64,000 bases of DNA. It comes from Flagellimonas sp. HMM57. Lineage in GTDB: Bacteria > Bacteroidota > Bacteroidia > Flavobacteriales > Flavobacteriaceae. Both the position numbers and the translations under genes were made by a program. The notes beneath the pieces were generated by a model. It saw only the letters and a list, made by a program, of their open reading frames with translations, did no database searches and had not been told where the DNA came from. Where the stretch lies: contig NZ_CP090004.1 of NCBI RefSeq assembly GCF_021390175.1, positions 558,001 to 622,000 on the forward strand, written 5' to 3'. Positions 54,588 through 63,742 of this stretch are shown here, one piece after another (within the stretch, counting starts at the first letter, position 1; the number at the start of each line of letters is the position of its first letter).

Positions 54588-55895
54588 TTATCCACCAAAG
54601 TCGTCAAATCTGATGTGTTCGTCGGGAATTCCAAAATCCTCGCCCATTTTCTGAACAGCTTTGTTCATTAATGGTGGTCCACAGAAATAGAGTTCAATAT
54701 CCTCTGGAGCTTCATGATCGTTCAAATAATTGTCAATTACACAATTATGTATGAATCCCACAAAGCCGTCTCCAGGTGCATCAATATTTTCCTTTACTTT
54801 CCAATTATCTTCTTCCAGCGGCTCCGAAAGTGCCATATAGAACTTGAAATTTGGGAATTCTTCCTCTAATTGTTTAAAGTGATCAATATAGAAAAGCTCT
54901 CGTTTGGAACGCCCTCCGTACCAATAGGTAACTTTTCTGTTCGTTTTAAGGGTTTTGAACAGATGGTACAAATGGGAGCGCATCGGCGCCATTCCGGCTC
55001 CACCACCCACATAGAGCATCTCAGATTCTGATTCATTAATAAAGAATTCCCCAAAAGGTCCTGATATTGTAACTGGGTCTCCTTCTTTCAATCCGAAAAT
55101 ATAGGAGGAAGCCACACCGGGATTCACATCCATCCATCCGTTTTTAGAACGGTCCCATGGCGGGGTCGCAATACGCACGTTCAACATGATTTCACGTCCT
55201 TCAGCGGGATAGGAAGCCATGGAATAGGCACGTTCGACCGTCTCCGGGTTTTTCATGACCAAAGGCCATAGATTAAATTTGTCCCACTCAGCTTTAAACT
55301 TATCGGGAGTTTCATGCTCTTCGGGATGGGCAGTTATATCAATATCCGCATACTTGACTTCGCATGGTGGAATTTCAATCTGGATATACCCACCAGCCTT
55401 GTAGTTCATCGCTTCGGGAATCTCCACTACAAACTCTTTGATAAAGGAAGCAACGTTATAATTTCGTACAACTTTGGCATCCCATTTCTTGATTCCGAAC
55501 ACTTCTTCAGGAATCTCTATTTCCATGTCCTGTTTTACTTTCACTTGACATGCCAATCGAGCTCCGTGCTGCAGTTCTTTTCTTGAAAAATGGGGCGTTT
55601 CTGTAGGCAATGCTTCTCCACCACCTGATAAAACATGGCACTCACACTGAATACAAGTTCCGCCTCCACCACATGCAGATGGTAAAAAGACTTTTTGGTT
55701 CCCCAAAGTAGTGAGCAGCGTACTCCCAGAAGCAACTTCGATTTTCTTTTCACCATTAATGGTCAATGTAACCGGACCTGAAGGTGATAACTTTTCTTTG
55801 GTAATCAACAAGACCGCTACCAAAAGCAATAATAAGATTAGAAATGCAACTACTGTAATTAAAATAGTACCCCCTGTACTTGTAGCTAATATCAT
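54588..55895 (-). CDS. nqrF: Na+-translocating NADH:quinone reductase subunit F
   Basis: This is the NADH-oxidising subunit. The 435-residue protein has an N-terminal membrane anchor (about residues 8-29). A 2Fe-2S ferredoxin domain follows with ACGGGGTCIQCEC, whose Cys spacing (C-x5-C-x2-C) is standard, and a fourth Cys in ARLACQVKV. The FAD-binding motif is RAYSMASYP. The NADH-binding part is GGGAGMAPMRSHLYHLF, ending with CGPPLMNKAVQ. Electrons pass from NADH through FAD and the cluster into the membrane subunits. It starts 2 bases after nqrE. Confidence 0.97.
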   Translation of the reverse strand: MILATSTGGTILITVVAFLILLLLLVAVLLITKEKLSPSGPVTLTINGEKKIEVASGSTLLTTLGNQKVFLPSACGGGGTCIQCECHVLSGGGEALPTETPHFSRKELQHGARLACQVKVKQDMEIEIPEEVFGIKKWDAKVVRNYNVASFIKEFVVEIPEAMNYKAGGYIQIEIPPCEVKYADIDITAHPEEHETPDKFKAEWDKFNLWPLVMKNPETVERAYSMASYPAEGREIMLNVRIATPPWDRSKNGWMDVNPGVASSYIFGLKEGDPVTISGPFGEFFINESESEMLYVGGGAGMAPMRSHLYHLFKTLKTNRKVTYWYGGRSKRELFYIDHFKQLEEEFPNFKFYMALSEPLEEDNWKVKENIDAPGDGFVGFIHNCVIDNYLNDHEAPEDIELYFCGPPLMNKAVQKMGEDFGIPDEHIRFDDFGG

Positions 55896-55897
55896 CT

Positions 55898-56638
55898 TTA
55901 TTCGTTTATTACATCATTATAAGAGACTGCTTTATCGTCGTCTTCAATCCCTTTTTTAATTTCTTTTTCCTGAATCTTTTCAGCAGTAGTGGGTGCAGTT
56001 TCTTCAGGCGGATCATTGTCACCTGTCAACATGCCACCAAAACTCTGAAAGCCGATACCCATTAATCCTGTTATGATGAATGTAATACCCAACCCACGTA
56101 ATGGGGCAGGCACATTGGAATATCTTATTTTTTCTCGAATAGCAGCTATTGCCAAAATAGCTAAAAACCAACCTATACCTGAGCTTATACCATAGTTTAA
56201 AGCTAATCCTAGAGTAGGTATTTCACGAGCTTGCATGAAAAGTGATCCTCCAAGAATTGCACAGTTTACAGCTATTAACGGTAAAAAGATTCCTAAAGAA
56301 TTATATAACGAAGGAGAGAATTTCTCTACGATAATCTCAACCAATTGCACCATTGTGGCTATAGTTGCGATAAAAAGAATGAAAGATAAAAAACTTAAGT
56401 TGTAGTCTGCATATTCAGGCCCTAACCAAGCCAAGGCCCCATCCTGCAATAAGTATTGGTCCAACAACCAATTCAATGGTACCGTTACAGCCAAAACAAA
56501 GATTACAGCGGCTCCCAATCCTACTGCGGTAGCAACTTTTTTGGATACCGCCAAATAGGAACACATTCCCAAGAACACGGCAAAAACCATGTTATCAATA
56601 AAAATAGATTTGAAAAATAATTCTAAATGCTCTAACAT
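55898..56638 (-). CDS. nqrE: Na+-translocating NADH:quinone reductase subunit E
   Basis: An integral membrane subunit with about six helices. The 246 residues exceed the roughly 200 of Vibrio NqrE, because of a C-terminal acidic extension (GIEDDDKAVSYNDVINE) and a polar loop before it. The family start VFAVFLGMCSYLAVSKK and the AVNCAILGGSLFM pattern, with the two cysteines that ligate the intramembrane iron shared with NqrD, are present. It lies between nqrD (12 bases upstream) and nqrF (2 bases downstream). Confidence 0.96.
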   Translation of the reverse strand: MLEHLELFFKSIFIDNMVFAVFLGMCSYLAVSKKVATAVGLGAAVIFVLAVTVPLNWLLDQYLLQDGALAWLGPEYADYNLSFLSFILFIATIATMVQLVEIIVEKFSPSLYNSLGIFLPLIAVNCAILGGSLFMQAREIPTLGLALNYGISSGIGWFLAILAIAAIREKIRYSNVPAPLRGLGITFIITGLMGIGFQSFGGMLTGDNDPPEETAPTTAEKIQEKEIKKGIEDDDKAVSYNDVINE

Positions 56639-56650
56639 AGTTTAATTCTT

Positions 56651-57298
56651 TTATGCTTCTTCAATCAACGCTTTATTTCTGGAACGTTGCACCCAAATTA
56701 TAATTCCTACTACTATCAATGCAGCTGGTGGTATAATCATAAAACCATTGTTTTCATACCCAATCGCATATAAACCTGTTTTAGCGATAGGATCTCCAAG
56801 TACAGGCATTCCAAAAAGAGTACCTGAACCCAATAATTCACGGAAAAAACCAACCATAATCAATATCACCCCATAACCGAGTGCGTTACCTATACCATCC
56901 AAGAATGATCTCCAGGGTCCATTACCCAAAGCAAAAGCTTCAAATCGACCCATAATAATACAGTTTGTAATAATCAAACCAATGAAAGCACCAAGGGTCT
57001 TGCTCAGTTCGTATGCGAAGGCCTTTAGTACTTGGTCCACCATGATTACCAAGGTGGCAACCACTACTAGCTGCACAATAATTCTAATTTTTGATGGAAT
57101 TACATTTCGCAATAGAGAAATTACTACGTTACCGACACCCATTACAAAAATCACTGAGATAGCCATAACTACTGAAGCCTGTAGCTCAGCGGTAATCGCT
57201 AAAGCTGAACAAATACCCAATACTTGAATTGTAATGGGATTATTATCAGCTAAAGGATCTAATATTAGATTTGTATCTTTTTTTGAAAGTATTGCCAT
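56651..57298 (-). CDS. nqrD: Na+-translocating NADH:quinone reductase subunit D
   Basis: A 215-residue membrane subunit homologous to NqrE, with six helices in inverted topology. Conserved elements include NPITIQVLGICSALAITAEL and GLIITNCIIMGRFEAFALGN, which contain the two cysteines near the intramembrane iron site. Length is normal for the family. It lies one base after nqrC and 12 bases before nqrE. Confidence 0.96.
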   Translation of the reverse strand: MAILSKKDTNLILDPLADNNPITIQVLGICSALAITAELQASVVMAISVIFVMGVGNVVISLLRNVIPSKIRIIVQLVVVATLVIMVDQVLKAFAYELSKTLGAFIGLIITNCIIMGRFEAFALGNGPWRSFLDGIGNALGYGVILIMVGFFRELLGSGTLFGMPVLGDPIAKTGLYAIGYENNGFMIIPPAALIVVGIIIWVQRSRNKALIEEA

Positions 57299-57299
57299 C

Positions 57300-58052
57300 T
57301 TAATTATTTATGACTGTTTGTAAATAAGGCTTATATAGGGAAAGACTCTCTTTGATCATGGCACTTACTCCATTACCTGTAATTGTAGCACCTGCCAATG
57401 CATCTACCTCATGATCTTGCTTGTTTTCATTTAAAGGATCGTTGTTACCCTTCGCTACTGTAACACCCTTGAATTGATTTCCGTCCATAACGTATTCACC
57501 GTTAAAGTCATCCATGAAATAGCGGAGCTTGATGTTTGCACCCAATCCTGCAGTTTCACCTTTGTGATCAAAATAAACCCCTTGAATTACCATATTTTCA
57601 TCAAGAGAAACAAATCCCCATATGGCATCCCAAAGACCTTTTCCATACATGGGAAGGATGTAAGATTTTTTTCCATCTTTTTCGCCAATGAAAAAAGGAA
57701 GCTCTGCATCTTTTCCACTTTTCATTGCTGCAATTTGTTTTTTCACATCTAGAAGATAAGCTTCTTCCTTAGGTTTTACCTCTCCATTATTATCCAGAAC
57801 ATATTGCTCTTTAATATATTTTGAAAACTCTGCTTCTACGGCATTTGTGGGAATAAAATTTACACCACTGTCTTCTGTATTTTCATTTACGCCCATAGCG
57901 TAAAGGATATTTTGTTGCTTTGCGAACCGCTCATTTTCATCGATTCTTGGTCGTAATCCAGATGCAAAAGATGCTAAAATCGCTCCCACAACAACCACCA
58001 TTATTGAAGCAAAAATTACGGTATATCCGTTTTTATCGGTATTGATTGCCAT
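57300..58052 (-). CDS. nqrC: Na+-translocating NADH:quinone reductase subunit C
   Basis: A 250-residue subunit with an N-terminal membrane helix (about residues 11-30) and a periplasmic FMN-binding domain. The covalent flavin motif is DALAGATITGNGV near residue 223. The threonine in AGATIT is the expected FMN attachment site for ApbE, which is encoded in the same cluster. The preceding residue is Ala where many have Ser (SGAT). The rest of the domain (KGLWDAIWGFVSLD and GETAGLGANI) is conserved. It lies one base after nqrB. Confidence 0.96.
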   Translation of the reverse strand: MAINTDKNGYTVIFASIMVVVVGAILASFASGLRPRIDENERFAKQQNILYAMGVNENTEDSGVNFIPTNAVEAEFSKYIKEQYVLDNNGEVKPKEEAYLLDVKKQIAAMKSGKDAELPFFIGEKDGKKSYILPMYGKGLWDAIWGFVSLDENMVIQGVYFDHKGETAGLGANIKLRYFMDDFNGEYVMDGNQFKGVTVAKGNNDPLNENKQDHEVDALAGATITGNGVSAMIKESLSLYKPYLQTVINN

Positions 58053-58053
58053 A

Positions 58054-59313
58054 CTATACTGTTTCTACTTTTAATTCTTCTGCCTTACCATCACTTGGTT
58101 TTGGTAAAATAGTTGCATTTTTCATCCTCTTCATTCTTCCCTTAACATTACCCCTAACAACATAATGGTCTATGGTAGGTGCAAAGACGTTCATCAGTAA
58201 TATTGCCAAGAATACACCTTCAGGATAACCTGGATTGAACACACGAATCATTACAGATAGGAATCCGATTAGAAACCCATAAATCCATTTCCCTTTATTT
58301 GTCTGAGATCCCGTTACAGGGTCAGTTGCCATGTAAACTATTCCGAATGCCAAACCACCAACTATAAGGTGTTTCCAGAAATCGAATTGCATCAAACCAT
58401 AAAACTTGCTGTATTCCGGAATCCATCCTGCATCAACAATTCCGTTAAAAATCAATCCCATAGCCAGTGAACCTGCAACAGCACTTACCATGATTCTCCA
58501 GCTTGCAATCTTGGTGAAAATCAAAAACAATCCTCCAAGAAGGATTAGAAAAGTAGATGTTTCACCGACAGATCCTGGAATAAAACCGAAAAACATATCT
58601 GAAAGTGAGTATGAAAACTCAGATGTATTGCCTTGAGCTAAATATCCTAAAATGGTTTCACCAGAAATAGCATCAGCAGTTCCTGCACGTGCAACACCTT
58701 CATGAACCCAAACTTTGTCACCGCTCATCCATGTTGGATATGCGAAAAACAGAAAGGCACGGATGGTAAGTGCAGGATTTAAGATGTTCATCCCAGTTCC
58801 ACCAAATACTTCTTTACCTATTACAACTCCAAAGATTACGGCGACAGCCAACATCCAAAGCGGAGTATCGATGGGCACGATCAATGGAACCAACATCCCT
58901 GTGACCAAATAGCCTTCTTCAACTTCATGTCCTTTAATGACGGCGAAGACAAACTCCACGGCCAAACCAACTCCGTAGGAAACAATAACCAAGGGCAATA
59001 CTGTAATGGCACCCAACCAAAAGTTGTCCCAAGTAATAAAGTGTTCGAGCACTGAAAAATCGGTTGGAAACCCGTTAACAGCAGAATAATGCTGGTAGCC
59101 AGCATTGAAAATACCGAACAACAAACACGGCACCAAGGCCAAGATTACGGTATTCATTGTACGTTTTAAATCATCGACCGCCCTCACATGACCACCGGAA
59201 TGCGTTGTTTCGTTTGGTGTATATAAAAAGGTGTGAATCGCATTGAAAGCCGGAGCCATTTTCTTGCCCTGATACTTTAACTTTATTTGGTGTAATTTAT
59301 CTTTCATACCCAT
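58054..59313 (-). CDS. nqrB: Na+-translocating NADH:quinone reductase subunit B
   Basis: A 419-residue membrane subunit with about ten helices, which binds covalent FMN and riboflavin and forms part of the sodium path. Conserved segments include FGGTGMNILNPALTIRAFLFF, VGGLAFGIVYMATDPVTGSQT and NVFAPTIDHYVVRGN. The covalent FMN site reads DAISGETILG near residue 220, with Glu in place of the common Ala of SGAT. The threonine is kept. The ATG at 59307 is an alternative start. It lies 2 bases after nqrA. Confidence 0.96.
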   Translation of the reverse strand: MGMKDKLHQIKLKYQGKKMAPAFNAIHTFLYTPNETTHSGGHVRAVDDLKRTMNTVILALVPCLLFGIFNAGYQHYSAVNGFPTDFSVLEHFITWDNFWLGAITVLPLVIVSYGVGLAVEFVFAVIKGHEVEEGYLVTGMLVPLIVPIDTPLWMLAVAVIFGVVIGKEVFGGTGMNILNPALTIRAFLFFAYPTWMSGDKVWVHEGVARAGTADAISGETILGYLAQGNTSEFSYSLSDMFFGFIPGSVGETSTFLILLGGLFLIFTKIASWRIMVSAVAGSLAMGLIFNGIVDAGWIPEYSKFYGLMQFDFWKHLIVGGLAFGIVYMATDPVTGSQTNKGKWIYGFLIGFLSVMIRVFNPGYPEGVFLAILLMNVFAPTIDHYVVRGNVKGRMKRMKNATILPKPSDGKAEELKVETV

Positions 59314-59315
59314 AA

Positions 59316-60668
59316 TTATCCAATTTCTTGATACATTAAATCGAGTCCTTCCCTAATTATCTGTTGGTGCGGTTGTTTTGAAATACAAATAAACTCTGTT
59401 AAGGCAAAATCTTCTGGAGCCACTTCATACATTCCCAATTGCTCCATTTCATCTAAATCCTTGACCATGCAGGCCTTTAACAATTGTAACGGATAAATGT
59501 CCAATGGAAATACTTCCTCATAACGCCCCGTAACAACAAACGCTCTATGTTCTCCATTCGTATTTGTGTCCAAGTCATATTGCTTCTTAGGCTGCATCCA
59601 TGAGAAAGTGAGTGCCCTAGTGGAAGAAATTTTATTAAAAACAGGCTTGTTCCAGCCAAAGAATTCATAATCATCTCCTTCGGGAATGGCCGTTACTGTA
59701 TTATTATAAAATCCAAGATGGCCTTCAGGGGTGGTTTTTGAACCTGTAAGAACATCTCCGTTTATCAATCTAAATTTATCTTGGTTCACACCACTGGCAT
59801 ATAGAAAAGTAGATATCTCAGCACCTATTTTTGTAGTATAATATTTTGGTGTTTTTACTGAAGATCCAGATAATGCCACAATGCGCTGTGCATTGAATTT
59901 GCCTGTCAAAAGATATTCCCCTATGATAACAAGATCTTGTGGAGCTACTGTCCAGACAACCTCACCTTTGTTTACAGGGTCAATTTTGTTGATTTGTGTT
60001 CCAACAAGTCCTGCAGGGTGAGGCCCAGAAACCTTATGTATGGTAATTCCATTAATATTGGCAAATGGTGATGTCGACGTATTACCAACAGAAACATGAA
60101 TAGCTCCAGGTGTCATTTTGCCCAAAGCAGTAATCGCTGCCTGCAGCTCTGCTTCTTTTCCCTTTAACACGTAATCTGCATCAGCCGCTAAAGGTGCTGT
60201 AGTGTAAGCAGAAATAAAAATAGCTTTGGGAGTGGCATCGGGATTAGCTACAATATCATAAGGCCGTTGTTTTATAAAAGGCCAACAACCTGAATTTAAA
60301 AGTATTTTTCTAATGGATTCCCCATCCATAGCATTCAAATCAGCAACTTGCGCCAAATGATAGCTTTGTTCTTTATCGGCTAAAATCTTAATAGTCAAGA
60401 TTCTCCTGCGCGCACCTCTTACGATTTCGACCAGCTCTCCACTTACAGGAGAAACAAAGAGCATATCCTCATTGTTCTTATTGTAAAACAAAGGTTCTCC
60501 AGCTTTCACTTCAGCTCCCTGTTTTAACAACATCTTGGGGGTTATGCCATGAAAATCACCAAGGTTGAGCGCATAGACGTTGCTCGATGGAGCTTTAGAT
60601 GTGGTTTGCTCAGCAGCTCCAACAAGATTGATGTTCAACCCCTTCTTTATTCGGATATCTTTGGACAT
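59316..60668 (-). CDS. nqrA: Na+-translocating NADH:quinone reductase subunit A
   Basis: A 450-residue peripheral subunit that interacts with ubiquinone/menaquinone analogues. The N-terminal RnfC-like barrel-sandwich domain (about residues 35-100: LNLGDFHGITPKMLLKQGAE, GEPLFYNKNNEDMLFVSPVS) is followed by the Rossmann-like region and a C-terminal domain (FPLDIYPLQLLKACMVKDLD). It is the first gene of the nqrABCDEF cluster, with a matching TTTG-N21-TAAATTTG promoter just upstream. Intergenic gaps through the cluster are short, consistent with one transcript. Confidence 0.96.
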   Translation of the reverse strand: MSKDIRIKKGLNINLVGAAEQTTSKAPSSNVYALNLGDFHGITPKMLLKQGAEVKAGEPLFYNKNNEDMLFVSPVSGELVEIVRGARRRILTIKILADKEQSYHLAQVADLNAMDGESIRKILLNSGCWPFIKQRPYDIVANPDATPKAIFISAYTTAPLAADADYVLKGKEAELQAAITALGKMTPGAIHVSVGNTSTSPFANINGITIHKVSGPHPAGLVGTQINKIDPVNKGEVVWTVAPQDLVIIGEYLLTGKFNAQRIVALSGSSVKTPKYYTTKIGAEISTFLYASGVNQDKFRLINGDVLTGSKTTPEGHLGFYNNTVTAIPEGDDYEFFGWNKPVFNKISSTRALTFSWMQPKKQYDLDTNTNGEHRAFVVTGRYEEVFPLDIYPLQLLKACMVKDLDEMEQLGMYEVAPEDFALTEFICISKQPHQQIIREGLDLMYQEIG

Positions 60669-60700
60669 GTAAGTGTGCCTTTGGTTAACAAAATTGGTCG

Positions 60701-60733
60701 CAAATTTACTACTAAAAGCATATAAATTACAAA
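60701..60733 (-). promoter_or_regulatory. Candidate promoter of the nqr operon
   Basis: On the minus strand TTTG (60733-60730) and TAAATTTG (60708-60701) are separated by 21 bases. Both match the Bacteroidota -33/-7 consensus. The nqrA ATG is 32 bases further on, giving a leader of about 25 bases. Confidence 0.55.
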
Positions 60734-60768
60734 TATTAACTAGAATTTTGGGATTACATCGGGCTAAA

Positions 60769-60798
60769 TTTGTCGGGCATACTTTTTGTTTACCTTTA
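60769..60798 (+). promoter_or_regulatory. Candidate promoter of the DUF5103 gene
   Basis: TTTG (60769-60772) and TACCTTTA (60791-60798) are 18 bases apart, one mismatch from TAnnTTTG. The ATG follows 19 bases later. It lies back to back with the nqr promoter in the same 149-base divergent region. Confidence 0.5.
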
Positions 60799-60817
60799 CC
60801 CCAAAATTACGCCCTAA

Positions 60818-62062
60818 ATGCGCTTTGAGATCAAACAAATATTTTTATGCTTTTTTGTTTCTGGAATTTTTGCCCAGGTACAAGAAGAAATAAATCCCCC
60901 TTCCAACATAAAGACCATTGTTTTTACCGGCCCTACTGAAGATCAATTCCCCGTTATTAAGTTGGGAGAATCCATGACACTGGTATTTGACGACCTCACC
61001 GCTAATGAACAGGACTATTATTACAAAATAGTTCACTGTGATTACGATTGGACTCCTTCACAGCTGTTAAAATCCCAGTATTTAGTTGGAATGGACAACC
61101 AACGCATCATCGACTATGAGAACAGCTACAACACGCTACAACCCTATTCAAACTACAGACTGACCATACCTAACGAGAATATACGCTTAAAGGTAAGTGG
61201 CAACTATCTGATAGAAGTCTATAACAGTTATGGTGATTTGCAGTTTTCCCGAAGATTTATCGTTTATAAAGATTTAGTCACTGTAGGTGGTGCCGTTAAA
61301 CGCTCTAGGGATTTTAATTATCTGAATGAAAAGCAAGTTGTTCAATTTACCATAAATACCTCAGGTTTTCCAGTAGTGAATCCTAAAAAGGAAGTGAAAA
61401 TTGCTATTTTACAAAATCATTTTTGGCCAACTGCACTTTACAATATTAAACCTCAATTTACCATTGGTACGGAATTGGTCTACCGGTATGACCAAGAGAC
61501 AAGTTTTTTTGGGGGTAATGAGTTTTTGAACTTCGACACCAAAGATTTAAGGTCGCCAACCTTTGCCATATCCAAAATTGAATTCAAAGAATTGTACCAC
61601 CACTATTTGTTTACCAATGATTATCGATACGACCAAGAGTATACTTATTTCCCTGATATTAACGGAGATTTTTTTATAAGGACACTGCAAGGAGATGATG
61701 TTTCGCGAGAAGCAGAATATTCCCAAGTTCACTTTAGTCTCCCCTACACCAACGAAATTGGATTGGACAATGTCTATGTTTTTGGAAAGTTCAATAATTA
61801 TGAGCTAGGTGAAGAAAACAGAATGACCTTTAATTCTGACAATGGCAAAATGGAACTCATGATGACCATGAAGCAGGGGTTTCACAATTATAAATACGTT
61901 ATCGAACGTGAAGATGGAACCATAGATATGAACTATGTCAGCGGAAATTTTCACTTTACCGAAAATAATTACCTCATACTGGTATATTATCGAGATTTTG
62001 GAGAACTATATGATGACATCATAGGCATAGGCTCGGTAAACTCAAGAACTATCAGTAATTAA
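60818..62062 (+). CDS. DUF5103 / type IX secretion system plug protein
   Basis: A 414-residue exported protein (signal peptide ends near GIFAQ). The family region begins with SNIKTIVFTGPTEDQFPVIK and continues with beta strands (YYYKIVHCDYDWTPSQLLKS, GNYLIEVYNSYGDL, FGKFNNYELGEENRM). This matches DUF5103, whose members include the T9SS plug protein that closes the SprA translocon on the periplasmic side. The assignment to the plug is by family and needs synteny or structural support. It is notable here because T9SS type B cargo is encoded 18-22 kb to the left. Confidence 0.88.
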   Translation: MRFEIKQIFLCFFVSGIFAQVQEEINPPSNIKTIVFTGPTEDQFPVIKLGESMTLVFDDLTANEQDYYYKIVHCDYDWTPSQLLKSQYLVGMDNQRIIDYENSYNTLQPYSNYRLTIPNENIRLKVSGNYLIEVYNSYGDLQFSRRFIVYKDLVTVGGAVKRSRDFNYLNEKQVVQFTINTSGFPVVNPKKEVKIAILQNHFWPTALYNIKPQFTIGTELVYRYDQETSFFGGNEFLNFDTKDLRSPTFAISKIEFKELYHHYLFTNDYRYDQEYTYFPDINGDFFIRTLQGDDVSREAEYSQVHFSLPYTNEIGLDNVYVFGKFNNYELGEENRMTFNSDNGKMELMMTMKQGFHNYKYVIEREDGTIDMNYVSGNFHFTENNYLILVYYRDFGELYDDIIGIGSVNSRTISN

Positions 62063-62091
62063 TTATATTAGTCCCAAATCCTTGAAAAAGA

Positions 62092-63279
62092 ATGGGAAAA
62101 ACCAAACCAAACCTAATAACCAAGGGCAGATATCAGCTTAAATTTAGAGGAACCGAATGTCTAAATTGCGGCCACCCCTTAGATATCAGTGACAGATATT
62201 GCCCAAATTGCTCCCAAGCCAACAGCACCAAAAAACTGGTACTTAAAGATTTTTTTGATGAATTCTTCTCCAACCTCATCAACTATGATTCAAAACTGCT
62301 GCAAACCCTGTATGCACTTTTGATTAGACCTGGTACGATTACCAAGGATTATATTAACGGAAAGCGTGTTGCTTATACAAATCCCTTTCGATTTTTATTA
62401 AGCCTAGCATTCCTTTACCTTCTAATATTTACTTACAATGATAGGTTTTCAGCAGTAGACAAGGCTTTTGAAGGTTTTGATGAAAAGCTTGAACAAGCTG
62501 AAGTAATGTCCCTTAATTTAACCCCTGAGGATAGCCTAATAGTACGAAAAGAAACGGAAAAAGTCCTTTCTCGATTAGATTCCATAGAGATTCCCGAAAC
62601 CAATATATCAGAACAGCTGAAACTATTGGATTCCATTGACATTTTTGATTTGGAAAAGAAATCCAAAAGAAAAGATTCGCTCATTAAAGCAAATCCAAGG
62701 GCCTATTTTAAAAGCATAAATGATAGTACCGGATGGAGCGATGTATTCTCGAAAATGGAATTCTTTGCTAGAAAGATAAAGCAGGATACACTAAGAAATT
62801 TTTCCGATGCCATGAGCAGATATGGAGCAGGCAATAATTTTGAAGATAAAATAGCTTTTAACTCTTCCAACAGTTTGCGAAAGGCTATTCGAGAACCGGG
62901 AAGCTTTTTAAATGCCACTATTTCAAAGTTGCCATTTGTGATTTTTTTCTTTTTACCCGTGTTCACCATTTTTATTTGGGTGGTATACATCAGAAAAAAA
63001 TATACCTACACCGATCATCTTATCTTTAGCTTCCACAACCAGTCATTATTATTTATCTTGCTCATCCTTAGCTTAATAATAGATTCAATTTTTGATACGG
63101 CAAGCTCAGGTATGTTTTTACTGATTTTCGGTATTTACCTATATAAGTCGATGCGGAAATTTTATGGGCAAGGAAGATTTAAAACAATTGTCAAATACAT
63201 TTTTCTGAATACAATATTCACCTTTTTAGCAGTATTTGTGGTGATAATATTATTGACGGGAAGTGCTTTTACTTATTAG
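62092..63279 (+). CDS. DUF3667 membrane protein with zinc ribbon
   Basis: A 395-residue protein. The N-terminal zinc ribbon is CLNCGHPLDISDRYCPNCSQ (two CxxC pairs, about residues 24-43). DUF3667 follows (FFDEFFSNLINYDSKLLQTL, RPGTITKDYINGKRVAYTNP) with a membrane segment, a long soluble region (about residues 120-280) and about three C-terminal helices. Function is unknown. The cytosolic ribbon may bind protein or nucleic acid. It lies 29 bases after the DUF5103 gene and 3 bases before apaG. Confidence 0.9.
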   Translation: MGKTKPNLITKGRYQLKFRGTECLNCGHPLDISDRYCPNCSQANSTKKLVLKDFFDEFFSNLINYDSKLLQTLYALLIRPGTITKDYINGKRVAYTNPFRFLLSLAFLYLLIFTYNDRFSAVDKAFEGFDEKLEQAEVMSLNLTPEDSLIVRKETEKVLSRLDSIEIPETNISEQLKLLDSIDIFDLEKKSKRKDSLIKANPRAYFKSINDSTGWSDVFSKMEFFARKIKQDTLRNFSDAMSRYGAGNNFEDKIAFNSSNSLRKAIREPGSFLNATISKLPFVIFFFLPVFTIFIWVVYIRKKYTYTDHLIFSFHNQSLLFILLILSLIIDSIFDTASSGMFLLIFGIYLYKSMRKFYGQGRFKTIVKYIFLNTIFTFLAVFVVIILLTGSAFTY

Positions 63280-63282
63280 CAT

Positions 63283-63669
63283 ATGTTTACTCAAATAACA
63301 AAAGGGATAAAGGTTTCTGTACAGACTACTTTCGAGGGTACATTTTTTAAAAATTATAAAATGCACTATGCCTTTGGTTATACGGTTACCATAGAAAATC
63401 AAAGCAAGGATTCAGTTCAACTGACCGCTAGGCATTGGGATATTTTTGATGCTTTAAAAGAGCCAGAGGCTGTAGATGGTGAAGGTGTAATTGGTAAAAA
63501 ACCAGTTATTAAACCAGGTAAGTCACACACCTACAGTTCTGGTTGTTTGCTTGCATCGCCCATAGGTGCCATGCAAGGATATTATCACATGGTAAACTTA
63601 GCGTCATCCGAAGAGTTTGAAGTGGATATTCCCACCTTTAAATTTGCCGCTCCTTTCGCTGTAAACTAG
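63283..63669 (+). CDS. apaG: ApaG protein
   Basis: A 128-residue single-domain protein of the ApaG/DUF525 family with an Ig-like beta sandwich. Diagnostic segments are YAFGYTVTIENQSKDSVQLT, LTARHWDIFDALKEPEAVDG with GEGVIGKKPVIKPGKS, and YSSGCLLASPIGAMQGYYHM. Length is typical. The family was linked to Co2+/Mg2+ phenotypes and diadenosine tetraphosphate in enterics, but its exact biochemical role is unclear. It follows DUF3667 closely and precedes pruA. Confidence 0.95.
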   Translation: MFTQITKGIKVSVQTTFEGTFFKNYKMHYAFGYTVTIENQSKDSVQLTARHWDIFDALKEPEAVDGEGVIGKKPVIKPGKSHTYSSGCLLASPIGAMQGYYHMVNLASSEEFEVDIPTFKFAAPFAVN

Positions 63670-63703
63670 TTAGAAATCATTTTAGAATCGCTTTTCCTTT
63701 TAC

Positions 63704-63711
63704 TACCTTTG
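63704..63711 (+). promoter_or_regulatory. Possible -7 promoter element of pruA
   Basis: TACCTTTG fits TAnnTTTG and lies 31 bases upstream of the ATG at 63743. No clear -33 box is seen. Confidence 0.4.
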
Positions 63712-63742
63712 ATGGAATTTTAACACATTAAATCCACCATAC

